DNA of 6,815 nt from Spirochaetales bacterium. Lineage in GTDB: Bacteria > Spirochaetota > Spirochaetia > DSM-27196 > SLST01. The stretch spans positions 1 through 6,815 of the forward strand of contig SLST01000385.1 in NCBI GenBank assembly GCA_007130265.1. The letters are read 5' to 3'. The position numbers and the translations under genes were made by a program. This document shows positions 5,806-6,815 of the stretch, piece after piece. The notes under the pieces were generated by a model. It was given only the letters and a program-made list of their open reading frames with translations. It was not told where the DNA came from and did not search any database. How positions within the stretch are numbered: position 1 is the stretch's first letter; every line of letters starts with the position of its first letter.

Positions 5806-6815
5806 GTGGCTGTTGTCACCATGAAGAACCTGCTGGAGTCAGGTGTGCACTTTGGTCATCAGACCAAGCGATGGGATCCGAGGATGAAGCGGTTCATCTT
5901 CGCCGAAAGGAACGGGATCCACATCATCGATCTGCAGAAGACGATCGGCTGTATCAAGGAAGCCTACGATGCGGTTCGGCGGACGGTAGTAAGCAACAAG
6001 TCGGTGCTTTTCGTCGGCACCAAGAAACAGGCTCAGCAGGCAATCCAGAGTGAAGCCGAGCGGTGTGGTATGTTCTACGTGAACAACCGTTGGCTTGGCG
6101 GTATGCTCACCAATTTCACGACCATCAAGAAGTCGCTTCTGCGGCTGAAGAAGATCGACAAGATGGAGATCGACGGTACCTTTGAGAGTCTTACCAAGAA
6201 GGAAGTGGCTCGGCTCAACAAGGAACGCGCGCGACTCGAGAAGAACCTCGGCGGAATCAAGGAGATGAAGGAGCTTCCGGGCATCGTCTTCGTCGTTGAC
6301 ACCCGCAAGGAGGCGATCGCGGTCGCAGAGGCCCAGCGGATGGGCATTCCCATCGTTGCGGTCGTCGATACCAACTGCAACCCGGAGGGTATCGACTATC
6401 CGATACCAGGTAACGACGACGCGATCCGCGCTATTACGCTCTTCACCCAGATCGTCGCAAACGCCGTCGTCGAGGCGGACAACGAGATTGGTCTCGAAGT
6501 GATCGAAAGCCTCTCCGACGAGGAAGAAGGCTCGGCTGAAGGCGAGGCGAGGGTCGACGAGGAAACCGCCGAAGCGACGCCCGAGGGGGCCCCGGAGCCT
6601 GCCGCAGAGGCGGCATCTCAGACCGAAGAAGAGGTCGTGACGGTTCCGCTCGCCGAGGCGGTTGCCGAGGAGCCGGAGCCGGACGAAGGTTTCACCTCCG
6701 AGGATTACTCCGAATATCAGCCTGAAGAGGACGAGGGAAACAAGAAGGAGCCGGAGCTCGACGTCGAGGATGTCATCGTCGACCAGGCCGGCATCGACGA
6801 AGACGAGCTGCAGGA
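5806..6815 (+). CDS. rpsB: 30S ribosomal protein S2 with long acidic C-terminal extension (3' end outside window)
   Basis: The open frame runs from GTG 5806 to the window edge without a stop, giving at least 336 residues. The S2 core is unmistakable: MAVVTMKNLLESGVHFGHQ, RWDPRMKRFIF, RNGIHIIDLQKTI, FVGTKKQAQ, NNRWLGGMLTNF at about 92-103, the charged helical hairpin (about 105-155), LPGIVFVVDTRKE and IVAVVDTNCNPEGIDYPIPGNDDA. GTG 5806 is preferred over ATG 5821 because it aligns with the E. coli start MATVSM and has AGGAGG 4 nt upstream. E. coli S2 is 241 residues; here the core ends near 235 and is followed by a low-complexity tail of at least 101 residues with about 39 Asp/Glu and only 3 Lys/Arg. 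S2 sits on the back of the 30S head-body junction and helps dock S1. tsf is the expected next gene but lies outside the window. Confidence 0.97.
   Translation, partial: MAVVTMKNLLESGVHFGHQTKRWDPRMKRFIFAERNGIHIIDLQKTIGCIKEAYDAVRRTVVSNKSVLFVGTKKQAQQAIQSEAERCGMFYVNNRWLGGMLTNFTTIKKSLLRLKKIDKMEIDGTFESLTKKEVARLNKERARLEKNLGGIKEMKELPGIVFVVDTRKEAIAVAEAQRMGIPIVAVVDTNCNPEGIDYPIPGNDDAIRAITLFTQIVANAVVEADNEIGLEVIESLSDEEEGSAEGEARVDEETAEATPEGAPEPAAEAASQTEEEVVTVPLAEAVAEEPEPDEGFTSEDYSEYQPEEDEGNKKEPELDVEDVIVDQAGIDEDELQ

Overview
The window is a high-GC (about 60 percent by eye), gene-dense bacterial chromosome segment from what looks like a diderm organism: it encodes a lipoprotein with a clear lipobox, followed by an exported beta-rich, barrel-like protein. 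The Maf–rpsB order and the long acidic tail on ribosomal protein S2 suggest a spirochaete to me, but the phylum is an inference. I see no phage, insertion sequence, CRISPR or toxin-antitoxin signature. This is mostly housekeeping plus one unrecognised cell-envelope gene pair.

Layout. (1) Positions 3-1265, plus strand: the 3' part of a PRC-barrel gene, abutted directly (TAG|GTG) by an RssA-type patatin-like phospholipase. (2) Positions 1276-4810, minus strand, read right to left: tRNA-Arg(CCG), a large acidic lipoprotein of unknown function, and an exported beta-rich protein whose start overlaps the lipoprotein stop by 8 nt. This block converges on the patatin gene with only 10 bp between them. 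(3) Positions 4811-4889: a compact divergent promoter region firing left into the tRNA and right into the next operon, with the two -35 hexamers 4 bp apart. (4) Positions 4890-5704, plus strand: a DUF4321 small membrane protein and Maf nucleotide pyrophosphatase, overlapping by one base. (5) Positions 5705-5805: a roughly 100-nt leader with small hairpins. (6) Position 5806 to the window end: rpsB (ribosomal protein S2), cut by the window edge, with at least 100 extra acidic residues at its C-terminus.

How it fits together. The right half is a conserved growth-related cluster of a tRNA, the Maf house-cleaning enzyme and rpsB. The left half is accessory: a stress-type PRC-barrel protein paired with a lipid hydrolase, and a lipoprotein/outer-membrane candidate pair. 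The most notable points are the back-to-back promoters that appear to make nearly leaderless tRNA and DUF4321 transcripts, the uncertain true start of the lipoprotein, a hairpin just after the tRNA whose loop is exactly complementary to the tRNA anticodon loop, and the S2 acidic tail.
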